From: Bacteroidales bacterium
GTDB lineage: Bacteria > Bacteroidota > Bacteroidia > Bacteroidales > M50B96
Length of the DNA: 64,000 nt
Reading direction: 5' to 3'
NCBI GenBank assembly: GCA_018401015.1
Contig: JAGYLP010000006.1
Coordinates: 1 to 64,000, forward strand
In this document: positions 51,783 to 59,941 of the stretch, in pieces
Position numbering within the stretch: position 1 is the stretch's first letter
How the letters are laid out: the number at the start of each line of letters is the position of its first letter
Notes under the pieces: generated by a model
Databases searched by the model: none
Seen by the model: the letters and a program-made list of their open reading frames with translations, nothing else
What the model was told of the DNA's origin: nothing
Program-made: the position numbers and the translations under genes

Positions 51783-52652
51783 CTATCCGTGCAATGAACC
51801 ATGGTCGAATTTCAAATTGACTATCAAATCCTTGAAATACCTTGAACTCCATATAGCTATATTTTCATCATTTTCAATAAACCTAACTACATCCTCTTTG
51901 ATACTACTAAAAGAGACCGATTCAATTTTCCTGTCCAATAATTGAAGAATCTGTGCTTCGGATATACGGTCTTCTTTCCAGTCATTGGTGTCCTTTGCCC
52001 TCGCTAAAAAATGATTAACATCCAAAGGAATTCCCTTCTTTATATACCATTCCAGATCATACCAATCCCTTCCCTTGACTCTGTTTTTCCATTTTCTGAA
52101 TAGTAAAGCGTGCATCTTTCCGGCAAACAAACTCGATTTAGAAAAGCATTTAACGTAGCAAGAAAATGGACGAAGCAGCAGTTTTTCTTCTGTCTGGAAA
52201 TTTAAGGGAGGTCGTTTATCGACTTCGAGTTTTATTTTTAGCGCTTTATTGGATCTTATGCCCATTTCTTCGATTACATCCTCTAACACGATTTCCTGCC
52301 ATATCGTTTCTGCCTTCAAAAAGGTAGATTCAATAGCAGCTTGATGTGTTTTTTTCTTTTCCTTAATGCTAACTGTCAGCCCTAAGGATTTAAACTCCTC
52401 TGTTATACCCTTAAAATAGGGCTCTATGGAAAAATCTGAATCTGGTCTAAGTAAGGAGAAATCCAAGTCTCCAGAATACCTGTCCAAACCATAAAAAACC
52501 CGGAGAGCAGTTCCCCCATAAAATGCTGCTTTCTCAAAAAAATCTGTTCTCGATAAAGCAGCCAACGTAATTTCTTGCATTATTTCGCGTAATGCAGATA
52601 ATACATCTTCTTCATTTTCTGGAATATATTCCTCAATCCACTCCTTTATCAT
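51783..52652 (-). CDS. AbiEii-type nucleotidyltransferase toxin
   Basis: A 289-residue AbiEii/AbiGii family protein. Signatures are FYGGTALRVFYGLDRYSGDLDFSLL (nucleotidyltransferase motif with the catalytic Asp pair), a conserved KIKLEVDKRP and FAGKMHALLFRKWKNRVKGRDWYDL. The family forms the toxin of type IV toxin-antitoxin pairs and aborts phage infection; related MenT toxins modify tRNA 3' ends. The target here is unknown. It overlaps the antitoxin gene by four bases (ATGA), as usual. Confidence 0.9.
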   Translation of the reverse strand: MIKEWIEEYIPENEEDVLSALREIMQEITLAALSRTDFFEKAAFYGGTALRVFYGLDRYSGDLDFSLLRPDSDFSIEPYFKGITEEFKSLGLTVSIKEKKKTHQAAIESTFLKAETIWQEIVLEDVIEEMGIRSNKALKIKLEVDKRPPLNFQTEEKLLLRPFSCYVKCFSKSSLFAGKMHALLFRKWKNRVKGRDWYDLEWYIKKGIPLDVNHFLARAKDTNDWKEDRISEAQILQLLDRKIESVSFSSIKEDVVRFIENDENIAIWSSRYFKDLIVNLKFDHGSLHG

Positions 52653-53287
52653 AAATCCATTAGCGTTTTTACAAGCATTTTCAAACTCATCTTTTTGGGA
52701 GCATTTTCAAGCCAAGATTCTATTAGGTTAGAATCCAAGGAACCTAACACTTCAGGATCCATCCGAAGGTCCTCGAGTAAAAAATCCCGCGTCTGTTTTA
52801 TACTTCTAAGGTTTATTTGTGCTGTCAATACAATTTTATCGCACAGTGCTTTTTCGCGTGAAGCAATTAAAACCGTTTGATTGGGCAAATAGGCTAGCTT
52901 TACTAGTCCATAGGAGTAATAAGGTGTGCCTAAATGTCTGTAACTATATCGTCCTACTGGAGTTTTATAGATTTTTGAGCTCTTTGTGGTCACGGAACTT
53001 ATTTCATAGGCTCGTTCAGGGATCATGTTCCAAAAATCCAACGCAGACTCCAAGGACACATAACTCGGTCCTCTTAGATGGTTTGCTATTAAAAACGGCC
53101 CAGGTGATGGTAAGTCAATTTTTGAGCCGATAGTGTACAAACCTCTCCGAAGAGAAATTAGCTCTTCCCTTTTTAGTAATTCACTGATCTTGTCATTTGG
53201 ACTCTGGTACTCTTTAAACAGCTCCAACATTAAATGTCTGGATATGGGAGCTTCGGTATATCCTTTAATGATAGTTCTGAAATCCAT
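52649..53287 (-). CDS. AbiEi-type antitoxin/transcriptional regulator
   Basis: About 212 residues from the ATG at 53287 (MDFRTIIKGYTEAP). The first 60 residues form a winged-helix-like domain (KISELLKREELISLRRGLYTI), followed by the AbiEi C-terminal antitoxin domain (GPSYVSLESALDFWNMIPERAYEISSVTTK). AbiEi antitoxins repress their own operon by binding two inverted repeats; matching operators are visible just upstream. The ORF-track start, 17 codons earlier, would begin within the operator region. Confidence 0.88.
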   Translation of the reverse strand: MDFRTIIKGYTEAPISRHLMLELFKEYQSPNDKISELLKREELISLRRGLYTIGSKIDLPSPGPFLIANHLRGPSYVSLESALDFWNMIPERAYEISSVTTKSSKIYKTPVGRYSYRHLGTPYYSYGLVKLAYLPNQTVLIASREKALCDKIVLTAQINLRSIKQTRDFLLEDLRMDPEVLGSLDSNLIESWLENAPKKMSLKMLVKTLMDL

Positions 53288-53307
53288 CTTCTCAATTTTA
53301 CTGATAA

Positions 53308-53328
53308 TAATCGGAATAAACCTGATTA
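53308..53328. promoter_or_regulatory. AbiEi operator A (downstream of the promoter)
   Basis: TAATCGG-AATAAAC-CTGATTA, an imperfect inverted repeat whose centre lies about 30 bases upstream of the abiEi start. It shares half-sites with operator B. Confidence 0.7.
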
Positions 53329-53335
53329 ATCCATG

Positions 53336-53366
53336 CAAATATAGGAAGATTATGCAAATTTAACAA
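53336..53366 (-). promoter_or_regulatory. Promoter of the AbiE operon
   Basis: On the minus strand, TTG is followed after 20 bases by TATATTTG, an exact Bacteroidetes-type promoter. It lies between the two operators; operator B covers the minus-33 element. Confidence 0.75.
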
Positions 53367-53400
53367 CACATAATCGGAATAAAACCGATTATGTGCTGTT
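53362..53400. promoter_or_regulatory. AbiEi operator B (long inverted repeat)
   Basis: Two 16-base arms, ending CACATAATCGG and beginning CCGATTATGTG, with one mismatch and a 7-base spacer. Its centre is 63 bases from that of operator A. Negative autoregulation is expected. Confidence 0.75.
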
Positions 53401-53610
53401 AGTTTGACGATCTAAAAGTAAGTAAACGAAACATCTACTGGATCCCGTTTGAGAGGAAGACCACCCTACTTACTACACCTAGTTCCAATTTGATGGCGAG
53501 GATCGATAAGATGGGGACCCATTAAGACGCAAAAAACCTTATGAGGAAGAAGAAGCTGCCTCCTTCAGTTGAAAGTTGAACCCAATCCGGGTTAATTTGA
53601 GACGAGCAAA

Positions 53611-54051
53611 CTAATGCTTTGCTTTGCTGAGCTCTTCCTGCAACATTTGCTTCACATCGGCAGGTAAGTCCATTTCAAGAACCACCTTGATTCGATCCTG
53701 CAAACTGCTAAGCGATTGCTGGATACTCTCATGGGTATTGGATAAATTCGAGAAGCTCAATTGACAGCGGTTCGGGGCAAAAGCAGCTTCGAAATCGAAA
53801 ATGACCGATTGCGAATCAATTACCCATTTAGCTTTCCCTTTGATCGATTCCTCCATGACCTCCATGGTCACCAGCTGGTTTTGATCGTTCTTAAAAAACT
53901 GCGAAAACCATTGATAGGCTTTCAATTTCATATCCTGTGCACTTACATTTTCGTACACGAAGGTTTTTTCTAAAGCGACTTTCGTCTCGCTTTGAGCCTG
54001 CAACGTCCAGCCTAGACCTAACAGGCTGATGATGAACAACATTTTTTTCAT
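53611..54051 (-). CDS. Secreted DUF4468-like protein
   Basis: A 146-residue protein with a signal peptide (ending TLQAQ). The mature part, with FVYENVSAQDMKLKAYQWFSQFF and EESIKGKAKWVID, fits the DUF4468 (TBP-like fold) domain seen in small Bacteroidota envelope proteins. Function unknown. Monocistronic, about 90 bases from ispD in the same orientation, and about 325 bases from abiEi. The spacer between (53401-53610) shows no gene. Confidence 0.65.
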   Translation of the reverse strand: MKKMLFIISLLGLGWTLQAQSETKVALEKTFVYENVSAQDMKLKAYQWFSQFFKNDQNQLVTMEVMEESIKGKAKWVIDSQSVIFDFEAAFAPNRCQLSFSNLSNTHESIQQSLSSLQDRIKVVLEMDLPADVKQMLQEELSKAKH

Positions 54052-54139
54052 TATGCACTATTTTAAAAGTTAAACTGATGCGAATTTCAATCGTTACTAT
54101 TTAAATTAAAGGTGTAACCCTGAAGCTTACCGAAATTGA

Positions 54140-54820
54140 CTACTCTTTCTTTCGCTTCGAAAGATAATACTCCGACCATTCCCAATCTAGCTTTGAGGTA
54201 ATTTTTATGTTTTCCTGATTATTATCGGCAAGAAAGATGGGGAATCCTGCTTGTTCTACCAGCGTTGCATCGTCGAAAAAGCGACTTTGATAAGCTTGTT
54301 GATAGGCTGCTTTTAGCCATTCGGAACGAAATATCTGTGGGGTGTGAACTTGCCGAAAATGTTCCCGGTTTACTGCCTTGCTTCCTCCCTCGCGGACCAT
54401 TCGCAAGCTATTGGGCAAATGACTAACCGGAACTGCGCTACCCTGTGCGACAGCCAGATCGATGCATGATTGAAACGTTTTTTCATTCACAAAAGGACGA
54501 ACTGCATCGTGCACACCAATAAATTCCGACTCGGGAACCACTTTTAAGGCAGCCTTAACGGAATCGTAGCGCTCCTTACCTCCAAGAATTGCCTGATGAG
54601 GAATGGAACAATTAAATTCCTTCATGATTCGCTTCCACTCCACTATTCCTTCTTCCGATAAAGCGACAATAATTGGCATTTCCGAATCGAACCGATGAAA
54701 AAATTCCAGGGTATGCATCAAAACGGGTTTATCGGCCAGCAACATAAATTGCTTTGAACCTGGCGAGTCCATTCTTTTACCTACACCTGCTGCAGGAATG
54801 ATCATGCTAATTAACCTCAT
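54140..54820 (-). CDS. ispD: 2-C-methyl-D-erythritol 4-phosphate cytidylyltransferase
   Basis: Makes CDP-methylerythritol in the MEP isoprenoid pathway. Features are MIIPAAGVGKRMDSPGSKQFM for CTP binding, FIGVHDAVRPFV and VHTPQIFRSEWL. About 226 residues from the chosen ATG; 54805 is an alternative. Tag position is consistent with a normal family length. No other isp gene is adjacent, so its operon context is not informative. Confidence 0.93.
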   Translation of the reverse strand: MRLISMIIPAAGVGKRMDSPGSKQFMLLADKPVLMHTLEFFHRFDSEMPIIVALSEEGIVEWKRIMKEFNCSIPHQAILGGKERYDSVKAALKVVPESEFIGVHDAVRPFVNEKTFQSCIDLAVAQGSAVPVSHLPNSLRMVREGGSKAVNREHFRQVHTPQIFRSEWLKAAYQQAYQSRFFDDATLVEQAGFPIFLADNNQENIKITSKLDWEWSEYYLSKRKKE

Positions 54821-55036
54821 ACACCTATTTATTATCTTGGCGAACTCCACTCAGACGAATGAAATGCGAAAGGGTTGCAAATTGAGGCAAATCTTCTTTC
54901 AAAACCATTCGTAAAAGGAAAGAAGAAAACTGGTCCAAACATACACAGAATCGACCTTTATAATGAACTGCTAATGAACTACATTGCCTAAATAAATCAA
55001 GTTTTTAAAAAAATAGTTCATTTCTTGTTGAAAATA

Positions 55037-55067
55037 TTTGAAGAAATAAAAACATGCTCTATATTTG
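55037..55067 (+). promoter_or_regulatory. Promoter of tRNA-Glu and rpsT
   Basis: TTTG, 19 bases, then TATATTTG: an exact Bacteroidetes-type promoter 20 bases before the tRNA. rpsT follows only 33 bases after the tRNA without an intervening terminator, so it may share this promoter. Confidence 0.8.
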
Positions 55068-55086
55068 CAGCCGCAAAAGTTAAGAC

Positions 55087-55158
55087 GGTCCGTTCGTCTA
55101 GGGGTTAGGACGCCAGGTTTTCATCCTGGTAGCAGGGGTTCGATTCCCCTACGGACTG
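55087..55158 (+). tRNA. tRNA-Glu (TTC)
   Basis: Cloverleaf with acceptor GGTCCGT/ACGGACT, anticodon stem CCAGG/CCTGG around TTTTCAT (anticodon TTC), T-arm AGGGG-TTCGATT-CCCCT, discriminator G. CCA not encoded. Confidence 0.94.
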
Positions 55159-55191
55159 CTTTTTTTTATTTAAAAGAAAAAATTATCCACT

Positions 55192-55443
55192 ATGGCGCAT
55201 CATAAATCAGCACTTAAGCGAATTCGTCAAACCGAACAGAAGCGTTTGCATAATAAATACTATGCTAAAACTACTCGTAATGCGATGAAAAAGCTTCGCT
55301 TAACCAGCGATAAATCAGCAGCTACCGAGCTTCTTCCTAAGGTTTCTGCCTTGTTGGACAAATTAGCTAAGCGCAATATCATCCACAAAAACAAAGCTTC
55401 CAATCTGAAATCCGGATTAGCCTTGCACGTGAATGCGCTCTAA
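55192..55443 (+). CDS. rpsT: 30S ribosomal protein S20
   Basis: Binds 16S rRNA in the small subunit. 83 residues, very basic, with the family-typical opening [22 protein letters not shown] and later [21 protein letters not shown]. It sits 33 bases after tRNA-Glu, likely on the same transcript, and is followed by a strong terminator. Confidence 0.96.
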   Translation: MAHHKSALKRIRQTEQKRLHNKYYAKTTRNAMKKLRLTSDKSAATELLPKVSALLDKLAKRNIIHKNKASNLKSGLALHVNAL

Positions 55444-55463
55444 GCCATTATGGCTTTCGATGA

Positions 55464-55502
55464 AAAGAGGTTGTCTTTCGAAAAGACAACCTCTTTTTTT
55501 TT
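55464..55502 (+). terminator. Terminator after rpsT
   Basis: AAGAGGTTGTCTTT and AAAGACAACCTCTT form a 14-bp stem with a CGA loop, followed by TTTTTTT. Confidence 0.92.
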
Positions 55503-55514
55503 GCTGGGTTTGTT

Positions 55515-55522
55515 TACATTTG
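55515..55522 (+). promoter_or_regulatory. Minus-7 box for the GH13 gene
   Basis: TACATTTG, exact TAnnTTTG, about 79 bases upstream of the start and just after the rpsT terminator. Confidence 0.5.
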
Positions 55523-55600
55523 GGCTCGCTGGAATAAATCAGCAAGCCATTGAATTAGATGGCGGATCTCGAGCATCATTAATAACTTAAAATCAAGAAT

Positions 55601-56971
55601 ATGAAGCCTTTGCTATCGATTGTAGTCATTTTTGCCATGCTTCTGGCAATACCTGCCTGTTCGGAAAAAAGAACTCCTCCTCCGGCTCCTGAAAAAGAAA
55701 ATGTTACCTATCCATCTTGGGTAGATCAAGCGGTAATTTACGAAGTAAACATTCGTCAATACACCCCGGAAGGAACGTTTGCTGCCTTCCAAGCACACTT
55801 ACCCCGGCTCAAGGAATTAGGAGTCGATGTGCTTTGGTTAATGCCCATCCATCCGATTGGGGAAGTAAACCGAAAAGGAAGTTTAGGAAGCTATTATGCC
55901 GTGAAAGATTACAAACGAATTAATCCGGAATTCGGAACACAAGAAGATTTTCGGGCACTAGTCGAAGCCATTCATGCTCAAGGAATGCATGTAATCATCG
56001 ATTGGGTTGCCAATCACACTTCCTGGGACAATACCTTAATGCATAACCCTGACTATTATTCAACCGACGACCGTGGAAACGTCATTAGTCCGGTAGCCGA
56101 TTGGAGCGATGTAGCCGATCTCAATTTCGATAACTACGAGATGCGTCAATACATGATGGATGTGATGTCGTTTTGGGTAAGCGAATACGACATTGATGGA
56201 TTTCGATGCGATGTAGCCGACATGGTTCCCCACGATTTCTGGAATAAACTACACTACCAATTGAATGAAATCAAACCCGTATTCATGCTCGCCGAAGCCG
56301 ATAACCCTAAGCTCTTAGACGTAGGCTTTCACATGGATTACAACTGGGAATTTCATCATCTGATGAATGATGTAGCCAAAAGAATGAAAACCCCGATGGA
56401 AATTAGCCAGCACTTTGTGAACCAGTCTGAAATTTATCCGAATCGGGCTATTCGAATGAACTTTACCAGCAATCACGACGAAAACTCTTGGAACGGAACA
56501 GCTAAAGCCCGATTGGGAGAAGCTTTGCCGGTAATGACTGCCTTAACGGTTGCTGCTCCCGGGATGCCCCTCGTTTACAGTGGTCAGGAAGCCGGATTAG
56601 ACAAAGCCTTACGATTCTTCGATAAAGACACAATTGTCTGGAAGGAAGATCCGATGGCCGCTCTTTATCAGGAACTTTTCGCCATTAAGAAAGCAAACAA
56701 AGCTTTGTGGAATGGACAGGAAGGCGGTGCTTATGTGGAACTAAGCGTTTCGGACGTAGATAGAGTTTTAGCTTTTGCCCGCGAGGTGGAAGGCAATTTA
56801 GTAGTGGCTTTATTTAACTTGAGCTCGGAGGATGTTACTTTTAATTTGATGGCAAACGGCTACGAAGGCAAGTACACCGATTTACAGACGAAAGCAGTCG
56901 TTAAATTACAGGAGGTCAATTCGCTTACCTTACCTGCCTGGGGTTATCAGTTGCTCGGCATGAATTACTAG
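55601..56971 (+). CDS. GH13 alpha-amylase family lipoprotein
   Basis: A 456-residue alpha-glucan-active enzyme. The lipoprotein signal ends AIPACSEKR. Catalytic elements of GH13 are all visible: DVLWLMPIHPIG, VIIDWVANHTS, the nucleophile in GFRCDVADM, the acid/base Glu in FMLAEAD and the third acid in FTSNHDENSW. It probably hydrolyses starch or glycogen fragments at the cell envelope. No susC/D pair is adjacent. A C-terminal beta domain (about 380-456) is standard. Confidence 0.92.
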   Translation: MKPLLSIVVIFAMLLAIPACSEKRTPPPAPEKENVTYPSWVDQAVIYEVNIRQYTPEGTFAAFQAHLPRLKELGVDVLWLMPIHPIGEVNRKGSLGSYYAVKDYKRINPEFGTQEDFRALVEAIHAQGMHVIIDWVANHTSWDNTLMHNPDYYSTDDRGNVISPVADWSDVADLNFDNYEMRQYMMDVMSFWVSEYDIDGFRCDVADMVPHDFWNKLHYQLNEIKPVFMLAEADNPKLLDVGFHMDYNWEFHHLMNDVAKRMKTPMEISQHFVNQSEIYPNRAIRMNFTSNHDENSWNGTAKARLGEALPVMTALTVAAPGMPLVYSGQEAGLDKALRFFDKDTIVWKEDPMAALYQELFAIKKANKALWNGQEGGAYVELSVSDVDRVLAFAREVEGNLVVALFNLSSEDVTFNLMANGYEGKYTDLQTKAVVKLQEVNSLTLPAWGYQLLGMNY

Positions 56972-56985
56972 GCTGAAATGCTACC

Positions 56986-57027
56986 AAAAAAAAATCCGAT
57001 TCATTTCGATGAATCGGATTTTTTTGT
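56986..57027. terminator. Bidirectional terminator between GH13 and the flavodiiron gene
   Basis: AAAAAAATCCGATTCAT and ATGAATCGGATTTTTTT form a 17-bp stem capped by TTCG, with A/T runs on both sides. It serves both convergent genes. Confidence 0.93.
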
Positions 57028-57029
57028 TT

Positions 57030-58253
57030 TCAAGCTAATTGTTTCTCGAGCAGCTTCTTCCCAAAAGATTTCCCAAAAATGAACAAGCGTTCTTGCATGG
57101 CTTCATCCGGACGGAATTTAGCGGCAATACCTTGCTGGAAAACCTCGAGTTTTAAGTTCTTCAAATTCTCTTCGATTAACTTTACCCCTTCGCCACTCCA
57201 ACCATACGAACCAAAAGCACCGGCTAATTTCCCCTTATCGCGTAAGGGATTAATTGCTGAAAAAAGTTTGTAAATAGGCAGCAGAATATTTTGGTTAATC
57301 GTAGGACTACCAACAATGACTCCATGAGCTTTCGTAAGCGAAGCGTCCATTTCGCCGAGTGGAACATGCTCAATATCCATTACTTCTACTTCGAGGTCGC
57401 CAACCGATTCGATGCCCTTTTTAATAGAATTGGCCATTTCGGCGGTATAGCCATAGGCCGAAACGTATGGAATGAAAACCCGCATTTCGTTTGAACCCGA
57501 CGATTCGAGGTATTCGCGTGCATATTGTTCGCTCAAGTCGACATATTTCTTCCAATGAGTGCGCAAAATAGGGCCATGTCCAGGGCAAATCGCCTTAATT
57601 TCGAGTGGTCGAATCTTTTCAATTGCCTTGAGCATAAACTTGCTGAAAGGTCTCAAAATGACCTCGAAGTAGTATTGAAAGGAATCGTCCCATTCGCCCA
57701 CCAAATCGTCGAACATAGCGGGGTGTGCATAATGAGCTCCAAAGCTATCGCAGGTAAATAATAGCTGATCGTCCTCCAAATAGGTGTACATGGAATCGGG
57801 CCAATGCAAATTAGGAGCAGCAATAAAACGCAGGGTTTTGTTTCCTAAATCGAGGGTATCCCCATCTTTCACTTTAATAAAACGAAAGGGTTCACCAACA
57901 ATATCTTCCAAATAACGAATAGCATTGCCGCTACCCACCACCTGTGCATTGGGCGCTAGCTTCAGAAGTTCCTTCAAGCTACCCGAATGGTCGGGCTCGG
58001 TATGATTCATTACGATGTATTCGATTTCGGAAACATCGATAAGGGATTGAATCTTAGCCAAGAATTCGGGGAATTTCTTTTCCTTAACCGTTTCTATTAT
58101 CGTTTTCTTTTCAGCATCGATGTAATAGGAATTATACGTGCTTCCGTATTTGGTTTCCATCACCACATCAAAGGTGACCAAATCGAAATCGAGGCTGCCA
58201 ATCCATTTTACCTGAGGGCTTACTTCCAATACATTAACTTGATTATCAGACAT
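57030..58253 (-). CDS. FprA-like flavodiiron protein
   Basis: A 407-residue A-type flavoprotein with an N-terminal metallo-beta-lactamase diiron domain (HTEPDHSGS for iron, later AICPGHGPILRTH) and a C-terminal flavodoxin domain (VFIPYVSAYGYTAEMANSI). It lacks a rubredoxin tail. Flavodiiron proteins reduce oxygen to water or nitric oxide to nitrous oxide, protecting anaerobes and microaerophiles. A TACTTTTG box lies about 50 bases upstream. Suggests an organism that meets oxygen only occasionally. Confidence 0.93.
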   Translation of the reverse strand: MSDNQVNVLEVSPQVKWIGSLDFDLVTFDVVMETKYGSTYNSYYIDAEKKTIIETVKEKKFPEFLAKIQSLIDVSEIEYIVMNHTEPDHSGSLKELLKLAPNAQVVGSGNAIRYLEDIVGEPFRFIKVKDGDTLDLGNKTLRFIAAPNLHWPDSMYTYLEDDQLLFTCDSFGAHYAHPAMFDDLVGEWDDSFQYYFEVILRPFSKFMLKAIEKIRPLEIKAICPGHGPILRTHWKKYVDLSEQYAREYLESSGSNEMRVFIPYVSAYGYTAEMANSIKKGIESVGDLEVEVMDIEHVPLGEMDASLTKAHGVIVGSPTINQNILLPIYKLFSAINPLRDKGKLAGAFGSYGWSGEGVKLIEENLKNLKLEVFQQGIAAKFRPDEAMQERLFIFGKSFGKKLLEKQLA

Positions 58254-58298
58254 ATCATTTGATATTTAATACACAAATCGCTACGATTTTACGAAGAA

Positions 58299-58306
58299 CA
58301 AAAGTA
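58299..58306 (-). promoter_or_regulatory. Minus-7 box for the flavodiiron gene
   Basis: TACTTTTG on the minus strand, exact TAnnTTTG. Confidence 0.5.
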
Positions 58307-58355
58307 GGAAATTAGCCTGTTAAGCATCAGAACAAGTTGTAAAGCATAGATTCGC

Positions 58356-59930
58356 TTAAAACCCGTTCAAGTCGAGGTAGATGGTAGGAAGGAGGAGTAA
58401 AAATCCGAGCAGGATAAGAACAATCATGAAGGGAGTTATCCACTTGACCCATTTTTCATAAGGAATGCGTGCCACACCCAATACCCCGATTAAGACACCA
58501 CTGGTTGGGGTAATCATATTGGTAAAGCCGTCGCCAAACTGAAAAGCCATTACGGTTGCCTGCCGCGACAAGCCAATCAGGTCGCTAAAAGGAGCCATGA
58601 TGGGCATGGTTAAAGCCGCTTTAGCCGAACCGGATGGAATAACCACGTTGATGAGCGTTTGAATCACGTACATTACGCCGAGGGTTGCGGTTTGCCCAAA
58701 GCCTTCCATGGCAGAAGACAGGCTGTGAAGCAAGGTTCCAATCACTTTCCCATCCTCCAGCAACACAATGATTCCTCCGGCAAATCCTACTACCAGTGCG
58801 GCAGAAAGTATATCTTTCACCCCATCGAGAAAGAGTTTAGTAAGTTCGTTGGCGCGGTATCCGTAGGCAATTCCGGCAAAAAGCCCCATCGCAAAAAATA
58901 AACTGGCAATCTCCATGATGTACCACCCATAGGCCATCACCCCAATGATTAGAAAGAGAATCGTAGCCAGTAGAATATTCAGGATAAAAAAGGCCACCCC
59001 TTTTCGGAGGCCAATTCCGCCCAATAAAATAAAAATGCCTGCACTCACAGGGATCATGGGCAAATGCGCCACACTGGTTCCCAGTTTCATTTCGCTGGAT
59101 GGGAAATTCCAGGCGAGCCAAATCATCAGTGCAGAGAGAGAAAAGTAAACGAACCAGGCAATGCGGGGAGTTTGCCCTTGGTCGCTAATAACCACCTGAT
59201 TATCGCGATTCCTCCAGTAGGCATCGTCGGAATAGACCAGGGAAGCTTCCGGGTTTTTATGAACTTTAGCCGCATACCGAAGCACCCAGATAATGCCAAC
59301 CAGATTGATGACAAACCAGGCAAACAAGCGGTATTCGAAGCCCGAGAAGAGCGGCAAATCCGACAAACCCTGGGCAATTCCAATGGTAAACGGGTTCAGC
59401 ATGGCCCCGGCGAATCCGAGCCCGGCGGCTACAAAAACCATGTTCACCCCCACAATGGAATCGTAACCCATGCTGATAGCTAGAGGAACAATAATCACTA
59501 TAAAGGCGATGGTTTCCTCGCTCATGCCAAAGACGGCTCCAAAAAGACTGAACAGGAGCATAACGAGAGTGATGATGATGTTATTCACTCCTAGCCAGCG
59601 AATTAGCCTCCATCGTTCGAGTTTCCGGGTAAAGGAAAGGAAAGAGAAGATGCCCGTATCGATAGCCTTGCTGGCATTCATAATCCAAAAGGCGCCTCCA
59701 ATCATTAAAATGAAAACAATGATTCCGGCCTGTTTTTCAAATCCTTTAAATAAAGCGGAGAAAATTTGCCAGGTTTGAGGCTCGTTCGGCATGGTACGGT
59801 ATTCCAACCGGGTTTCCTCTCCCTCAGGTACCTCTACGTATTCGCCTCCCGGAACAAACCAAGTGGTAACTGCTGCCAGGAGGATGATGAAGAAAATGAT
59901 GACATAGGTATGAGGTACTTTCTTAAACAT
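58356..59930 (-). CDS. YfcC family transporter
   Basis: A 524-residue membrane transporter of the YfcC/ArcD-like group (COG1288 type) with about 12-13 helices. Family stretches are TYVIIFFIILLAAVTTWFVPGGEY, GMSEETIAFIVIIVPLAISMGYD and the late INVVIPSGSAKAALTMPIMAPFSDLIG. Members move basic amino acids or dicarboxylates; substrate cannot be told. It follows glyS by 11 bases and may be co-transcribed with it. Confidence 0.87.
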   Translation of the reverse strand: MFKKVPHTYVIIFFIILLAAVTTWFVPGGEYVEVPEGEETRLEYRTMPNEPQTWQIFSALFKGFEKQAGIIVFILMIGGAFWIMNASKAIDTGIFSFLSFTRKLERWRLIRWLGVNNIIITLVMLLFSLFGAVFGMSEETIAFIVIIVPLAISMGYDSIVGVNMVFVAAGLGFAGAMLNPFTIGIAQGLSDLPLFSGFEYRLFAWFVINLVGIIWVLRYAAKVHKNPEASLVYSDDAYWRNRDNQVVISDQGQTPRIAWFVYFSLSALMIWLAWNFPSSEMKLGTSVAHLPMIPVSAGIFILLGGIGLRKGVAFFILNILLATILFLIIGVMAYGWYIMEIASLFFAMGLFAGIAYGYRANELTKLFLDGVKDILSAALVVGFAGGIIVLLEDGKVIGTLLHSLSSAMEGFGQTATLGVMYVIQTLINVVIPSGSAKAALTMPIMAPFSDLIGLSRQATVMAFQFGDGFTNMITPTSGVLIGVLGVARIPYEKWVKWITPFMIVLILLGFLLLLPTIYLDLNGF

Positions 59931-59941
59931 GCTTTATCGGT

